DNA from: Methanobrevibacter sp.
GTDB lineage: Archaea > Methanobacteriota > Methanobacteria > Methanobacteriales > Methanobacteriaceae
Direction: 5' to 3'
NCBI GenBank assembly: GCA_017407115.1
Contig: JAFQXD010000071.1
Span: forward strand, 1 to 33,809
Length of the DNA: 33,809 nucleotides
The notes below the pieces were generated by a model that ran no database searches, had not been told where the DNA came from, and was given only the letters and a program-made list of their open reading frames with translations. Shown one piece after another: positions 8,928 through 18,944 of this stretch. Position numbers and translations under genes: made by a program. The number at the start of each line of letters is the position of its first letter. The first letter of the stretch is position 1.

Positions 8928-10133
8928 ATGAGCGCAAAAATTAACGATATGTACTACGCATACTCTGCTATTGATGATATCAAAGAAAAAGGAGAATATG
9001 GTGGAGTAGTAACTACTATCATGAAATACTTATTAGAAGAAGGTATCGTTGACGGTGTTGTTGGTGTAACCCAAGGTCACGATATTTATGATGGTGTACC
9101 AACCCTTATCACTGATCCTGCTGATGTAATTAAAACTGCAGGTTCCATTCACTGTGGTACTTTAAACATTGCTAAATTTGTATCCAAATACTTAGACGGT
9201 GCAAGATACATGAAATTAGCTGTCGCATGTAAACCATGTGATGCAATGACCATCAGAGAATTAATGAAAAAAGGAAAAATCATCGAAGATAACGTAATTA
9301 TGATCGGTGTAAACTGTGGTGGAACTATGTCACCTGTTCCAACCATGAACATGATTAGAGATGTATACGAATTAGACCCTAAAGATGTTATCAAAGAAGA
9401 AATCGCTAAAGGTAAACTCATCATGGAAACTGCTGACGGCGAAAAAGGATTCAAAATCGATGAATTAGAAGAACAAGGTATGGGTAGAAGAGAAAACTGT
9501 CAAAGATGTAATCTCAAAATCCCTTCCAACGCTGACTTAGCTTTAGGTAACTGGGGAGTTATCGGTGAATTAGCTGGTAAAGCTACTTTCGTAGAAGTAT
9601 TCTCAGAAACTGGTGCTGACGTATTAGACAAAGTTATTGAAGCAGGTTTAATTGAAACCGCTGAACCAATCGAAAAAGGTATCAAAATCAGAGAAAACAT
9701 TAACAACTTCATGTTAAAAGAATCTCAAGCTAAAAAAGACGTAGACTACGCAGGCACTACCGGAGACATCATTGATGTATTCTACCAATACGAAGATGAA
9801 TTCTCCAAATGTATGAAATGTTACGGTTGCCGTGAAGCATGTCCATTATGTTTCTGTGAAGACTGCTGTCTTGAAGCTGAAGGTCCTGAATGGGTTCCTG
9901 GTGGATACACTCCTGCAGCTCCATTCTTCCACTTAACACGTTTAGTACACATGGTTGACGCATGTACCAACTGTGGTCAATGTTCCGAAGTATGTCCATG
10001 TGAAATCCCTGTAGCTAAAGTATGGAGTACTGTAAACAACAAAGTAAGAGAAATCTACGGATACATCCCAGGTATGGGCAGTGAAGACCCACTTCCATTT
10101 ACCGACCACGTATCCAAAGCTAAATGGTTATAA
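8928..10133 (+). CDS. fdhB: F420-dependent formate dehydrogenase, beta subunit
   Basis: FAD- and Fe-S-containing subunit that reduces coenzyme F420 with electrons from FdhA; in methanogens it can also pass electrons to heterodisulfide reductase complexes. 401 residues of the FrhB/FdhB family. The N-terminal half is the F420-reducing domain ([62 protein letters not shown]). The C-terminal part carries a cysteine-rich segment, [20 protein letters not shown], from about residue 294 and a ferredoxin motif [12 protein letters not shown] from about residue 345. A GGGAG site precedes the ATG. It closes the fdhCAB operon with a hairpin over the stop codon. Confidence 0.96.
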   Translation: MSAKINDMYYAYSAIDDIKEKGEYGGVVTTIMKYLLEEGIVDGVVGVTQGHDIYDGVPTLITDPADVIKTAGSIHCGTLNIAKFVSKYLDGARYMKLAVACKPCDAMTIRELMKKGKIIEDNVIMIGVNCGGTMSPVPTMNMIRDVYELDPKDVIKEEIAKGKLIMETADGEKGFKIDELEEQGMGRRENCQRCNLKIPSNADLALGNWGVIGELAGKATFVEVFSETGADVLDKVIEAGLIETAEPIEKGIKIRENINNFMLKESQAKKDVDYAGTTGDIIDVFYQYEDEFSKCMKCYGCREACPLCFCEDCCLEAEGPEWVPGGYTPAAPFFHLTRLVHMVDACTNCGQCSEVCPCEIPVAKVWSTVNNKVREIYGYIPGMGSEDPLPFTDHVSKAKWL

Positions 10134-10170
10134 GGATTTTTCCTTATACCAATTTTTTCTTTTTTTTATC
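10129..10170 (+). terminator. fdhCAB operon terminator
   Basis: Hairpin TATAAGGA (10129-10136), TTTT loop, TCCTTATA (10141-10148), extendable by two G-C pairs across a bulge, then a strong T-tract (10152-10169). The fdhB stop codon TAA (10131-10133) is in the first arm. Confidence 0.8.
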
Positions 10171-10217
10171 CCAAAGAACATAACATTGTTATATATCTTT
10201 TCAAAAAATATAAAAAA

Positions 10218-11147
10218 TTATGTGTTAAATGGTTCCCGGTTGTTAATACCGTTTATGAAAATTTCCTCTAGTTTTTCTTCACCTTCCCCATTTCGGATGT
10301 GGGAAATTAACTCGACAAGATTGTCATTTCTTAAAAGGCATGGCTTGATTTTTCCGTCAGGGGTTATCCTCAATCTGGAGCAATTTGCGCAAAAGCTGGA
10401 GTTATCAACAGGCCTGACTATCTCGATTTCTCCATCGTTTATGTAATATTTTTTACGCCCTTGCATAAACTTACGTTCTCTTACCTTTTCAGATATATCA
10501 GCCAACTTATTTTCAATGGAATCTAATGGGTAATGGTAGTCGGCATTAAATTTATCGTCATCGCAGTTTTCACTTTCAATAAGTTCGATCAACTGAAGTA
10601 TGATTCCATGTTCCTTACAGAAATTGAACATGTCTTTTATTTCATCAGTGTTGATGTCTTTCATTATTACCATGTTTATTTTGACTGGGTAAAGTCCGAC
10701 CTCAACAGCTTTTAGGATACCTGCCTTTGCCTTTTCGAGGTAATCCATATTTGTCACGAATTTGTAGGTGTCCCTATTGAGGGTGTCCAGACTGACATTG
10801 ACCCTATCCAACCCCGCATCTTTCAGGCCTTGGGCATATTTTTCAAGCAATACTCCGTTGGTTGTAAGGGATATGTCTTTAAAATCCAAACTGGATATCT
10901 TTTCAACTATCTCGACAATGTCATTTCTGATTAAAGGGTCGCCACCGGATAATCTGATTTTTCTAACTCCAATTTTTTTAGCTATTTTGCATATTTTATA
11001 CAGTTCATCCGGAGTCATTTCATCTTTTGATGAGACCATTCCGTCGTGGTGACAATAAATGCAGTTTTCATTACATCTGTTTGTAATTGTGATTCTTAGT
11101 GAAATGATTGGTCTTTCGAACTTGTCTTTTACTACTCCATCTAGCAT
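10218..11147 (-). CDS. moaA: GTP 3',8-cyclase MoaA
   Basis: Radical SAM enzyme for the first step of molybdopterin synthesis, turning GTP into 3',8-cyclo-GTP. 309 residues. The N-terminal SAM cluster motif is CNENCIYC (C25, C29, C32). GGDPLIR and LTTNGVLL follow as in other MoaA proteins, and the second cluster is bound by [18 protein letters not shown] (C-x2-C-x13-C) near residue 270. The protein ends in PFNT, without the terminal Gly-Gly described for bacterial MoaA. It overlaps the upstream mobB by 7 bp, a translationally coupled pair. Function supports the Mo/W enzymes Fdh and Fwd on either side. Confidence 0.95.
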   Translation of the reverse strand: MLDGVVKDKFERPIISLRITITNRCNENCIYCHHDGMVSSKDEMTPDELYKICKIAKKIGVRKIRLSGGDPLIRNDIVEIVEKISSLDFKDISLTTNGVLLEKYAQGLKDAGLDRVNVSLDTLNRDTYKFVTNMDYLEKAKAGILKAVEVGLYPVKINMVIMKDINTDEIKDMFNFCKEHGIILQLIELIESENCDDDKFNADYHYPLDSIENKLADISEKVRERKFMQGRKKYYINDGEIEIVRPVDNSSFCANCSRLRITPDGKIKPCLLRNDNLVELISHIRNGEGEEKLEEIFINGINNREPFNT

Positions 11148-12184
11148 GTTATCTCTTCCACTGTAATGTTGATTTTTTCAATTTCTTCATCTGTTTTCAA
11201 GGATGTTATTATTGCATAAATTGTCTCTTTCAGGATTCCTGATGTGAATTCATTGATTTCAACGTCATGGTTATTTGTTTTAAGGTTAATTTCTGCATTT
11301 TTCAATTCACTTTTGATGTTTGTTATTTCAATATCTATTAATTTAACATCACTTTCGGTTTTAATTGAGCTTATCATTCCTTTAATGGAATTTGAAACTA
11401 TATTTTCTGTAAATCCATTTATTTTTAAATCTTTATCATTTATTAAAATTGTGCATTTTGATTTGGTTTCATTTTGAGGGGTGTTTTCATTTGGGATTAC
11501 AATTTCAATTTTGCCTATGTCGCTTACGCCGAAATCCTTTAGGTTGAGGGTGTTAATGACACCGATTACTTCCTTTTTAATGTAATCGCTCACAAATCTG
11601 TTCAGGCCCACCACTTTACCGTCAATTGACATGTAGCTATGCACGTTGTCTAAATCATCAACACTCAAATTTCCCTGGCGAATCTCTTTGGCAATTGTTT
11701 CGCCATTGTTAAATCCGCAGTTATTTGCAAATAATGTGTCTACAATATCATGGCCTCGAACTTCGATTAAATCTGCAAGCTCGCTAACTCCTTCAGGAGT
11801 AATCTCAAATGAATTGACTTCTTTAATTGTATATTCGTCTCTTACATTAGGGGATGTGATTATTTTAGGATAGTTGTAGCTTTTATAGCCTTCAATTATT
11901 ACGAAATCAAAATCATCGAAGTGTTTTAGTAGGTATAATATTCTGTTTAAGTCGTGCTCTTTTCTTGCATTAAAGAAGGTTGTTGATCCAACACCGACTA
12001 CAAGGTTGGCTCCGGCCTGTTTATGTTTCCATGTATCGGTATTTTCTTTATCCATTTCTATTGAGTGGTGTGAATGTTTTATTGAGGCTACATTGTATCC
12101 TCTTTTTGTTAACTCTTCAATAACTTTAACCGTCAGTGAAGTTTTTCCAGTATTTTTTTTACCTACTATTGATACTATTTTCAT
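11141..12184 (-). CDS. mobB: MobB-like GTPase with triplicated C-terminal repeat
   Basis: 347 residues. Residues 1 to about 150 are a MobB domain: Walker [10 protein letters not shown] (8-16), [10 protein letters not shown] (36-45), WKHKQAGAN (52-60) and [14 protein letters not shown] (96-109), all typical. MobB binds GTP and assists MobA in adding GMP to molybdopterin. The rest is an unusual extension. It contains three related units of about 45-48 residues at roughly 185-231, 244-289 and 298-343, each with a beta strand, an I/L-rich helix (for example [18 protein letters not shown]) and a final Ile-alternating strand. The repeat's job is unknown. The ATG at 12184 follows AGGGGAG. It leads the mobB-moaA operon, divergent from fwd. 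Confidence 0.88.
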   Translation of the reverse strand: MKIVSIVGKKNTGKTSLTVKVIEELTKRGYNVASIKHSHHSIEMDKENTDTWKHKQAGANLVVGVGSTTFFNARKEHDLNRILYLLKHFDDFDFVIIEGYKSYNYPKIITSPNVRDEYTIKEVNSFEITPEGVSELADLIEVRGHDIVDTLFANNCGFNNGETIAKEIRQGNLSVDDLDNVHSYMSIDGKVVGLNRFVSDYIKKEVIGVINTLNLKDFGVSDIGKIEIVIPNENTPQNETKSKCTILINDKDLKINGFTENIVSNSIKGMISSIKTESDVKLIDIEITNIKSELKNAEINLKTNNHDVEINEFTSGILKETIYAIITSLKTDEEIEKINITVEEITC

Positions 12185-12242
12185 GTTAGCTCCCCTATTT
12201 TAATATTGTATTTTGATATTAATAATACTATTTTTTATATGG

Positions 12243-12261
12243 ATGTGTAGTTACTACACAT
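12243..12261. promoter_or_regulatory. Dyad operator next to the mobB TATA box
   Basis: Perfect palindrome ATGTGTAGTTACTACACAT: 8-bp arms around TTA. On the minus strand it sits two bases upstream of the mobB TATA-like element, where an activator or a competitor of TFB could bind. It is nearly identical in ends and length to the site at 12577-12595. Confidence 0.6.
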
Positions 12262-12499
12262 TGATTTAGGAAGTCCTAAAAAATAGCAGTTTTTTGCAGT
12301 TTTTTGTATTTTTTTCATATTTTTTTGGAATTTTTTATTACTAATTTGTCAAAAATAGTCGATATAAATAAAAGTATATATCGATAAGTGATATTAAAAA
12401 AAGATATAAGTCATCATATATTTCTAATTACTTCTATATCTTATTTTTAGAGAGTATTATTTTAATTAAATTGTTTACATTTATTTTTCAAAAAATTTT

Positions 12500-12516
12500 T
12501 GTGTAGTATTCCCACA
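12500..12516. promoter_or_regulatory. Degenerate dyad upstream of the first fwdH TATA box
   Basis: TGTGTAGTATTCCCACA shares TGTGTAGT and final ACA, in the same 17-bp frame, with the core of the perfect dyad at 12243-12261. It ends three bases before TATATATAAG, the same arrangement as that dyad has with the mobB TATA. One half is degraded, so it is the weakest of the three. Confidence 0.4.
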
Positions 12517-12576
12517 GTTATATATAAGAGTTGTGTCTTGAGTCTAGTAGGTAAATATATTTATATAAGTAAACAT

Positions 12577-12595
12577 ATGTGTTATCATTACACAT
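12577..12595. promoter_or_regulatory. Dyad operator over the predicted fwdH start site
   Basis: ATGTGTTATCATTACACAT, the same 19-bp ATGTGT-N7-ACACAT form as the mobB site. It lies 8 bp after the TATA box at 12560-12569, where transcription should begin, and just before the GGTGG ribosome site. Binding here would be expected to repress. Confidence 0.6.
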
Positions 12596-12607
12596 GGTGG
12601 TTTTCAA

Positions 12608-13066
12608 ATGCCAAAACATATTGCCTCTGGTCTTAAATATTTGGCTGCGGTCAAGTTGAAGGATGCTGGTGAAAGTCATCAGGCAATTGCTGATGAGTTA
12701 GGTGTTGACAGATCTACCATCTCACATTATTTGAATGGTAGAAACTTATCATGGAACTCAATTGATGTTGCAAGAACAATGATTGAGTTATGCCCCAGAG
12801 ATTTCTTGAAAATGGCCGAAGCAATATTTGACGAACCAGAACAGAGTCGGAAAATTGTGAATATTTGCAGAGAAAGAGATTTCGAAGTAATTATAGAAGA
12901 TTCTTGTATTGGTTGCGGTTTATGTGTAAATGCATGTACAATGAACGCTATTAAGTTAGAATCATTGAAAGCTCATGCAGACTCCATACAATGTTGTGGG
13001 TGTGAGCTATGTAGCGATGATTGCCCAACTAGTTCTATAAAAATTTTGGAGATTGAATATGATTAG
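12608..13066 (+). CDS. fwdH: Helix-turn-helix protein with two [4Fe-4S] motifs, first gene of the fwd operon (FwdH-like)
   Basis: 152 residues. A helix-turn-helix at about residues 22-47 (HQAIADELGVDRSTISHYLNG) is joined by a linker to a ferredoxin domain with two complete cluster motifs: C100, C103, C106, C110 and C129, C132, C135, C139. Known fwd operons in Methanothermobacter begin with a gene called fwdH; I assign the symbol mainly by position and am less sure of it than of the domains. It is not one of the subunits seen in the purified Fwd complex. A DNA-binding protein with redox clusters that overlaps fwdF by 8 bp is a good candidate for an Fe-S-responsive regulator of the operon. A GGTGG site precedes the ATG. 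Confidence 0.8.
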   Translation: MPKHIASGLKYLAAVKLKDAGESHQAIADELGVDRSTISHYLNGRNLSWNSIDVARTMIELCPRDFLKMAEAIFDEPEQSRKIVNICRERDFEVIIEDSCIGCGLCVNACTMNAIKLESLKAHADSIQCCGCELCSDDCPTSSIKILEIEYD

Positions 13067-14156
13067 AAATTTAAAAGAGGTTAAAGACAACAACTTTGAT
13101 ATCACAAGAGATGCTGATGAAGTTAGAAACTTGTCTTTCAATGACCATGTTTGTTTAGGATGTGGAATTTGTGAATCTACTTGTCCTGTCGAAGCAATTA
13201 CATTAAATGCAATTGCTGTAGATGCACGTCACAGAGTATTCAACGATGTTTACTTCAGTGGTCACGAAAAGATTGCTCAAAACTTCAAAGATGAATTTGA
13301 TGTTCAAAGAATAAGCATTGACGAAAGTAAATGTGTATTATGTGGTATGTGCAGTGGATTATGTCCTGTTGATGCATTAGTTTTAACAATCGACGACGTA
13401 CCAATCCGTGAAATTGAAGCATATCCTCATTACAACGCTTTCTCAGAAATTGATGATGATGAATGTATTTACTGTAAAAGATGTGAAATCGCATGTCCTC
13501 GTGATGCAATTGTCATTGAAAGAATTTTACCAGAACGTGCTGATTTAGTAACTGGTGAAATTGAAGTGGACGACAATGAATGTATTTACTGTGGAGTTTG
13601 TGAAGAATTATGTCCTGCAGAAGCAATTGTTGTTGACAAAGAAACTGGTAAAGAATCCATTGTTATTGACAAAGACAAATGTGTTTACTGTCTTGTTTGT
13701 AAAAAATCCTGTCCTACCAATGCTATTAAAGCAATCTGTAGAGCATGTAACTATGGAGAATATGAATTAGACCCAGCTAAAGCTGTCGTTAAAGGAAACT
13801 CCGTCATTGACTCAGAACTTTGTGTATACTGTGGATGGTGTGAAGGAGTATGTCCAACTGATGCAGCAAAAGTTAAAAAACCATTTGAAGGTTCTATTGA
13901 AGTTGATGACGAAAAATGTCAAGCTTGTGGTGCTTGTGTAGATATCTGTCAATGTAATGCTTTAGCATTCCCAGTATCTTCAGGTCCAGGTTCTAGAATG
14001 GAACATGTCATTGCATACGATGAGTACTGTGTAAGATGTAAAGCATGTGCAAAAGCATGTCCTAATGGTGCAATTACCGTCAAAAGAACTGAAGTTGACC
14101 ACACACCTATTAACTCAAGTACTTGGAAAGAAGCTTTAGATGCAATTAAAGACTAG
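13059..14156 (+). CDS. fwdF: Formylmethanofuran dehydrogenase polyferredoxin subunit FwdF
   Basis: Electron-wire subunit of the formylmethanofuran dehydrogenase complex. 365 residues with eight CxxCxxCxxxC motifs, each able to hold a [4Fe-4S] cluster (for example CLGCGICESTCP, CVLCGMCSGLCP, CIYCKRCEIACP, CVRCKACAKACP); one, CQACGACVDICQ, lacks the usual final proline. Eight clusters match the Methanothermobacter wolfei structure. I use the ATG at 13059, seven bases after GGAG; a TTG at 13053 is less likely. The start overlaps the end of fwdH, implying coupled translation. Confidence 0.94.
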   Translation: MIRNLKEVKDNNFDITRDADEVRNLSFNDHVCLGCGICESTCPVEAITLNAIAVDARHRVFNDVYFSGHEKIAQNFKDEFDVQRISIDESKCVLCGMCSGLCPVDALVLTIDDVPIREIEAYPHYNAFSEIDDDECIYCKRCEIACPRDAIVIERILPERADLVTGEIEVDDNECIYCGVCEELCPAEAIVVDKETGKESIVIDKDKCVYCLVCKKSCPTNAIKAICRACNYGEYELDPAKAVVKGNSVIDSELCVYCGWCEGVCPTDAAKVKKPFEGSIEVDDEKCQACGACVDICQCNALAFPVSSGPGSRMEHVIAYDEYCVRCKACAKACPNGAITVKRTEVDHTPINSSTWKEALDAIKD

Positions 14157-14164
14157 GTGATTTG

Positions 14165-14395
14165 ATGGAACTTAAAGTTAATCAAGATAATTGTTTAGGA
14201 TGCGGGATTTGTGTAATCGCTTGTCCTGTAAATGCTGCTATCAGCCCAGAAAACGCTGGTGGTAATGGTGCAAAGACTGAAGAAGTTATTATGATGGTAG
14301 AAAACGGTTTTATCAAACTTTTCAGTCCGGAAAAATGTGAAAAATGTGGAACATGTCAAATGTTTTGCCCAGTAAATGCTATATGGTTAGAATAG
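14165..14395 (+). CDS. fwdG: Formylmethanofuran dehydrogenase ferredoxin subunit FwdG
   Basis: Small two-cluster ferredoxin that bridges FwdF to the catalytic subunits. 76 residues with CLGCGICVIACP near the N terminus and CEKCGTCQMFCP near the C terminus, both complete [4Fe-4S] motifs. The ATG at 14165 is preferred over an in-frame TTG at 14162 because the AGGTGA site (14155-14160) needs the extra spacing. It starts 8 bp after fwdF. Confidence 0.93.
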   Translation: MELKVNQDNCLGCGICVIACPVNAAISPENAGGNGAKTEEVIMMVENGFIKLFSPEKCEKCGTCQMFCPVNAIWLE

Positions 14396-14407
14396 GGGGA
14401 TTATTAA

Positions 14408-14977
14408 ATGCATTATGCTAATACTTATTTAGAAAAACCTGTAGTGCCTGATGTAAAAATTACTGGTGAAGGAAATACTAAAGTTCTTAAATGTATGTTA
14501 AACACTGGTTCTGACATTTACCAAGGTGCTTGTAAAAAAAGAGGATCCACATTAAAACAAGAGTACAAAAACGCTTCCGGTACATGTTACATGGATCCAA
14601 GAGACATGGCAAAATTAGGTGTAAACAACTGGGATACTGTACTTGTAAAAACTGATTTCGGTGAAGTCGTAGTAAACTGTGCAGTTTCAAGAGATGCACC
14701 TCACGAAGGTACTGTATTCATTTGTAAAGGACCATGGGCTAACACTATCGTAAGTCACGACACTTACTGTTGTTCTGACCCTACTTACAAAGGAATTAGA
14801 TGTACTGTTGAAAAAACAGACAGAAAAGTATTACTCATGGCTGACTTAATGAGATGGGTATACAAAAAATACGTTGATGAAGAAGATGACGATGTTGTAG
14901 AAAACATGGAATCTTTAGGTGAAAGACCGGTTTATCACGGACGTAAATGGGAGGAGTTGATTGACCATGACTTATGA
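14408..14977 (+). CDS. fwdD: Formylmethanofuran dehydrogenase subunit FwdD
   Basis: Molybdopterin-dinucleotide-binding subunit that, with FwdB, forms the tungsto/molybdo-formate dehydrogenase part of the complex. 189 residues, longer than the roughly 130 usual for FwdD. The core (about residues 15-140) has the double-psi-barrel sequence style: [39 protein letters not shown] and [14 protein letters not shown]. The C-terminal 45 residues, rich in Asp and Glu ([19 protein letters not shown]), form the extension. GGGGA lies before the ATG, and the end overlaps fwdB by 11 bp. Confidence 0.9.
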   Translation: MHYANTYLEKPVVPDVKITGEGNTKVLKCMLNTGSDIYQGACKKRGSTLKQEYKNASGTCYMDPRDMAKLGVNNWDTVLVKTDFGEVVVNCAVSRDAPHEGTVFICKGPWANTIVSHDTYCCSDPTYKGIRCTVEKTDRKVLLMADLMRWVYKKYVDEEDDDVVENMESLGERPVYHGRKWEELIDHDL

Positions 14978-16343
14978 ACCACCTATAACTGATTATGATT
15001 ACATTGTTGAAAATTGTACCTGTGCATTCTGTGGTTGTAACTGTGACGATTTAGATTACTTAGTCAAAGACAATCACGTAGTTGCTGTAAGACACGCATG
15101 CAGATTAGGTGCAAGTAAAATTATGGAAGATATGGATCAAAGATTGATTGTTCCAATGATTAGGGATGAAAACGGAGAACTTATGGAAGTAGATTGGGAT
15201 ACTGCTTTAGACAAAGCTGCTGAATATATCGCTAACTCCATCAGGCCGGTATTTTACGGATGGTCTGAAACTTCTACTGAATGTATGAAAGAAGGAGTAG
15301 CATTAGGTGAATATATTGGTGCAGTTTTAGATAACCAAGCTACTATCTGTCACGGTCCTTCCTTACAAGCTGTACAAAACGCAGGTTACCCTATTCAAAC
15401 CTTAGGTGAAGTACAAAACAGAGCTGACATGGTTGTTTACTCTGGAAGTAACGCTATGAACTCTCACCCAAGACACATGGCAAGATACGCTGTATTCTGT
15501 CGTGGATACTTCAGACAAAGAGGAAGATTCGACAGAACTGTCGTAACTATGGATCCAAAATTCTCCGATACTGCAAAATGTTCAGACAAATGGATCGGAT
15601 TCGAACAAAACGGAGACTACGGTTTCTACAACGCTATTAGGGCTGTACTCAGAGGAAAAGAATTATACCAAGATGTAATTTCTGGAATTCCTAAAGAAGA
15701 TATTTACGAATTAGCAGAAGAAATGAAAAACGCTGAATTCGGTGTTCTCTTCTTCGGTTTAGGTTTAACCCACACATTATCCAAACAAAGAAACATTGAT
15801 ATTGCTATTAAAATGGTACAAGACTTAAATAGATTCTCCAAATGGGGTCTTACTCCAATGAGAGGTCACTTTAACGTAAACGGGTTCAACATTTTCATGG
15901 CATTCGAATGTGGATTTGCATTTGGTGTTGACTACTGTAGAGGTTACCCAAGATACATGTTAGGTGAAACCAACACTATCGATTTATTAACCAGAAAAGA
16001 ACCAGACTGTTTCATGGTTATTGCAGCTGACCCAGGTGCTCACTTCCCTAACGGAGCAAACCAACACTTAGCTGACATTCCTGTTATTCAAATCGATATT
16101 CACTGGGGTCCATCTACCGAACTCGCAGACGTAGTATTGCCAGGTTCATTCATTGCTGTAGAATGTGCCGGTACCAGTTACCGTATGGATGGAGTTCCTA
16201 TCTACATGAAGAAAGCTATCGACAAACCAGAAACCTGTCGTGACGACGAATGGATTGTCCGTGAATTGAAAGAAAGAGTAATGAAACTCAGAGAAGAGCC
16301 AAACGTAGCTCCAAAATATGTGCCAAATCCAAACGCACTCTAA
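14967..16343 (+). CDS. fwdB: Formylmethanofuran dehydrogenase catalytic subunit FwdB
   Basis: Reduces CO2 to formate at a W/Mo bis-MGD site; formate then travels by an internal tunnel to FwdA. 458 residues. The [4Fe-4S] motif is C19-x2-C22-x3-C26 with a distal C45, and the metal ligand is C128 in [10 protein letters not shown], a cysteine and not selenocysteine. Further bis-MGD blocks are [22 protein letters not shown] and [17 protein letters not shown]. It lacks the C-terminal dinucleotide domain, which FwdD supplies. The ATG at 14967 follows GGGAGGAG by ten bases; a TTG at 14961 is possible. It overlaps the end of fwdD. Confidence 0.95.
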   Translation: MTYEPPITDYDYIVENCTCAFCGCNCDDLDYLVKDNHVVAVRHACRLGASKIMEDMDQRLIVPMIRDENGELMEVDWDTALDKAAEYIANSIRPVFYGWSETSTECMKEGVALGEYIGAVLDNQATICHGPSLQAVQNAGYPIQTLGEVQNRADMVVYSGSNAMNSHPRHMARYAVFCRGYFRQRGRFDRTVVTMDPKFSDTAKCSDKWIGFEQNGDYGFYNAIRAVLRGKELYQDVISGIPKEDIYELAEEMKNAEFGVLFFGLGLTHTLSKQRNIDIAIKMVQDLNRFSKWGLTPMRGHFNVNGFNIFMAFECGFAFGVDYCRGYPRYMLGETNTIDLLTRKEPDCFMVIAADPGAHFPNGANQHLADIPVIQIDIHWGPSTELADVVLPGSFIAVECAGTSYRMDGVPIYMKKAIDKPETCRDDEWIVRELKERVMKLREEPNVAPKYVPNPNAL

Positions 16344-16353
16344 AGGTGATATA

Positions 16354-18066
16354 ATGGAATATATTCTTAAAAACGGTATTGTCTACGACCCTGCTAATGA
16401 AGTAAATGGGGACAAGATGGACGTCATGTTTAAAGATGGTAAAATCGTCGAGAGTGTATCCTCTGATGCTAAAGTCTTAGATGTTACCGATAAAATAGTC
16501 ATGCCAGCAGGTATTGACCCTCACGCTCACGTTGCAGGTCCAAAATTAGTAGTTGGAAGATTATACAGACCTGAAGATTCCAGAAGAGGTGTTACTCAAA
16601 AAACTAAAGTATTAAGATCTGAATCTGGATTCTCAATTCCAAGTTGTCCTGCAACTGGATACAGATACTCAAGATTAGGTTACGGTACTGTTGTAGAAGC
16701 AGCTATGCCTCCTCTTGAAGCAAAACACACTCACGAAGAAATTGCAACTATTCCACAATTAGATATTCCAGCATTACCATTATTCGGTAACAACTGGTTC
16801 GTAATGGAATATGCAAAAGATAACAATATTGAAGATATTGCAGCATTCATTGCAGCATGGTTAAAAATCTCAAAAGGTTACGGTGTAAAAATTGTAAACC
16901 CATGTGGAAGTGAAGCATGGGGATGGGGTATGAACGTACACGGTTTCAATGATAAAGCACCATACTTCGACGTAACTTCCAAAGAAGTTGTAATTGCTTT
17001 AGCAAAAGCTAACGAAATGTTAAACTTACCTCACTCTATACACATTCACCCAAATGACTTAGGACACCCAGGTAACGTACCAACTACCTTAGAAACCATG
17101 GACGCTATGGACGGAATTAAAAAAGGTAAAGGTGCAGCTGAAATCAGGGACCAAGTTATGCACATGACTCACTTGCAATTCCACTCTTACTTAGGTAACA
17201 GCTGGAAAGATGTAACTTCAGGTGCTGAAGAAGTCGCTAAACATTTCAACAAAAAAGACAACATTACCTGTGATATCGGTCAAGTAACTTTCGACGAAAC
17301 CACTACCATGACTGCAGACGCTCCTATGGAATACGACTTATTCAGATTATCCGGTCTCAAATGGACCAACAAGGATATTGAATGTGAAACTGCAGCAGGT
17401 ATCATTCCATGTATCTACTCCAAGAAAAGTCCTGTTAGTACCTTACAATGGGCTATCGGTCTTGAATTGTTCTTGTTAATTGAAGATCCATGGAGAGTAT
17501 GTTTAACCACTGACCACCCTAATGCAGGTCCATTTACCAGATATCCTAGAATTATCTCCTGGTTGATGAGTAATGAGAAAAGACTTGACATGTGTGAAAA
17601 TGAAGTTCACAAATGGGTAAACAAAAGAACTCTTCTCCCTACTCTTGAAAGAGAATACGATTTCTACGATATTGCAACTATTACAAGAGCTGCTCCTGCT
17701 AAAATCTACGGATTTACCGACAAAGGTGCTCTTACTCCTGGATACAGAGCAGACATTGCAGTATACGACATAAATCCTAATGATATTGACCCATCCAAAC
17801 AAGCTGATGAAATCGAAAAAGGTTTCAACGTAGCTGAATACACCATTAAAGATGGTCAAATATTAGTAAAAGATAAAGAAATCGTTAAAGTTAAAGAAAG
17901 TCAAAACGTTTGGGTTAACGTAAAAGGATGGGAACAACAAGAACAAAAAGTAATCGACAACATTATGCCGTTCTTCACCCAATACTACTCAGTAAAATGG
18001 GAAAACTATCCAGTACACGACCACTATGTATCTAACCCAATCAGAATAGATGTTGATGGTAAATAG
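16354..18066 (+). CDS. fwdA: Formylmethanofuran dehydrogenase amidohydrolase subunit FwdA
   Basis: Dinuclear-metal amidohydrolase that condenses formate with methanofuran. 570 residues from the ATG at 16354, which follows AGGTGAT; longer frames upstream only read into fwdB. Metal and catalytic residues match the known enzyme: H57 and H59 in DPHAHVAG, the probable carboxylated K179 in [24 protein letters not shown] around 228-241 and catalytic D387 in [10 protein letters not shown]. It lies 10 bp after fwdB and 11 bp before fwdC. Methanothermobacter is usually described as having fwdA and fwdC before fwdB; here fwdB comes first. Confidence 0.96.
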   Translation: MEYILKNGIVYDPANEVNGDKMDVMFKDGKIVESVSSDAKVLDVTDKIVMPAGIDPHAHVAGPKLVVGRLYRPEDSRRGVTQKTKVLRSESGFSIPSCPATGYRYSRLGYGTVVEAAMPPLEAKHTHEEIATIPQLDIPALPLFGNNWFVMEYAKDNNIEDIAAFIAAWLKISKGYGVKIVNPCGSEAWGWGMNVHGFNDKAPYFDVTSKEVVIALAKANEMLNLPHSIHIHPNDLGHPGNVPTTLETMDAMDGIKKGKGAAEIRDQVMHMTHLQFHSYLGNSWKDVTSGAEEVAKHFNKKDNITCDIGQVTFDETTTMTADAPMEYDLFRLSGLKWTNKDIECETAAGIIPCIYSKKSPVSTLQWAIGLELFLLIEDPWRVCLTTDHPNAGPFTRYPRIISWLMSNEKRLDMCENEVHKWVNKRTLLPTLEREYDFYDIATITRAAPAKIYGFTDKGALTPGYRADIAVYDINPNDIDPSKQADEIEKGFNVAEYTIKDGQILVKDKEIVKVKESQNVWVNVKGWEQQEQKVIDNIMPFFTQYYSVKWENYPVHDHYVSNPIRIDVDGK

Positions 18067-18077
18067 GGGTGTTTAGT

Positions 18078-18944
18078 TTGAAAACAATTACATTTGATCA
18101 AATCAAAACTTCATCAATCGCTTTAGAATTCGATGAATTAATTCCTGATGAAATTTATTCCTGGACCGAAGCAGACTTTGCAAAATACCAAGTTCCTATT
18201 GGAAACTCCAGATTCCCAATCACTGACTTCTTCGATATCACTGTAGAAGGGGAAGCTAACAGTCCTGCTGAAGTTGAAATGATTCTCAACGGAGACTTAA
18301 ACAGGGTAAAATACATCGGTTGTAAAATGAGTGCTGGAAACATCGTATGTAACAGTAGTGTAGATTTACACGTAGGTGCAGAAATGTCCGGTGGATCTAT
18401 CCTCGTTAAAGGTGATGCAGCTGCTCACGCTGGAAGAGAAATGTCTGGTGGATACCTTGAAATTGAAGGTAATACCAAAGAATTCACTGGTGCTTCTTAC
18501 ATTGGTGAATGGAGAGGTATGACCGGAGGACAAATTGTTGTTGGCGGTAACGCTGGAAAACAATGTGGTGAATGTTTAACCGGTGGAAGAATCCACGTTA
18601 AAGGTAACTGTGATATCTTAGCTGGTATTCACATGACCAAAGGTCTCATTGAAATTGACGGTGACGTAAACCGTTGGCCTGGTGGTCAAATGAAAAACGG
18701 TAACATTGTCATCCACGGATTCCTCGGAAGATTACTCGAAGGATTTGTTCTCAATGGTATCGTAGTAGATCCTGAAGTAGAAGGAACTACTTTCAAAGGT
18801 AAATTTATCCACTATACTGGAGATATTGGTCTCAACGGTAAAGGTAACCTTTACTTAGACGCTGAAGCTAACAAAGAAAAATTAGCTACTTACGGCGAAT
18901 TAGACGACGAATATACTTCAATCAGAGAATACAGGAATTTATAA
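18078..18944 (+). CDS. fwdC: Formylmethanofuran dehydrogenase subunit FwdC
   Basis: Right-handed beta-helix structural subunit, related to the C-terminal domain of glutamate synthase. 288 residues from a TTG at 18078 placed six to seven bases after AGGGGTG; the alternative GTG at 18069 lies inside that ribosome site. The central region repeats G-x2-G-x3-G units about every 19 residues ([59 protein letters not shown]), each a turn of the helix. It is the last fwd gene and its stop codon is inside a terminator hairpin. Confidence 0.94.
   Translation: MKTITFDQIKTSSIALEFDELIPDEIYSWTEADFAKYQVPIGNSRFPITDFFDITVEGEANSPAEVEMILNGDLNRVKYIGCKMSAGNIVCNSSVDLHVGAEMSGGSILVKGDAAAHAGREMSGGYLEIEGNTKEFTGASYIGEWRGMTGGQIVVGGNAGKQCGECLTGGRIHVKGNCDILAGIHMTKGLIEIDGDVNRWPGGQMKNGNIVIHGFLGRLLEGFVLNGIVVDPEVEGTTFKGKFIHYTGDIGLNGKGNLYLDAEANKEKLATYGELDDEYTSIREYRNL

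Larger units (their letters stand above)
12185..12607. promoter_or_regulatory. Divergent mobB/fwdH control region
   Basis: 423 bp with no gene. On the minus strand, the TATA-like CATATAAAAAAT (12230-12241) should drive mobB. On the plus strand two TATA boxes are seen, TATATATAAG (12519-12528) and TTTATATAAG (12560-12569), both candidates for fwdH. Three related dyads lie in it and are listed separately. Between about 12262 and 12480 the DNA is A+T-rich with T-runs (12290-12340) and repeated GATATAA-type words, but I recognise no RNA element there. Confidence 0.6.
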
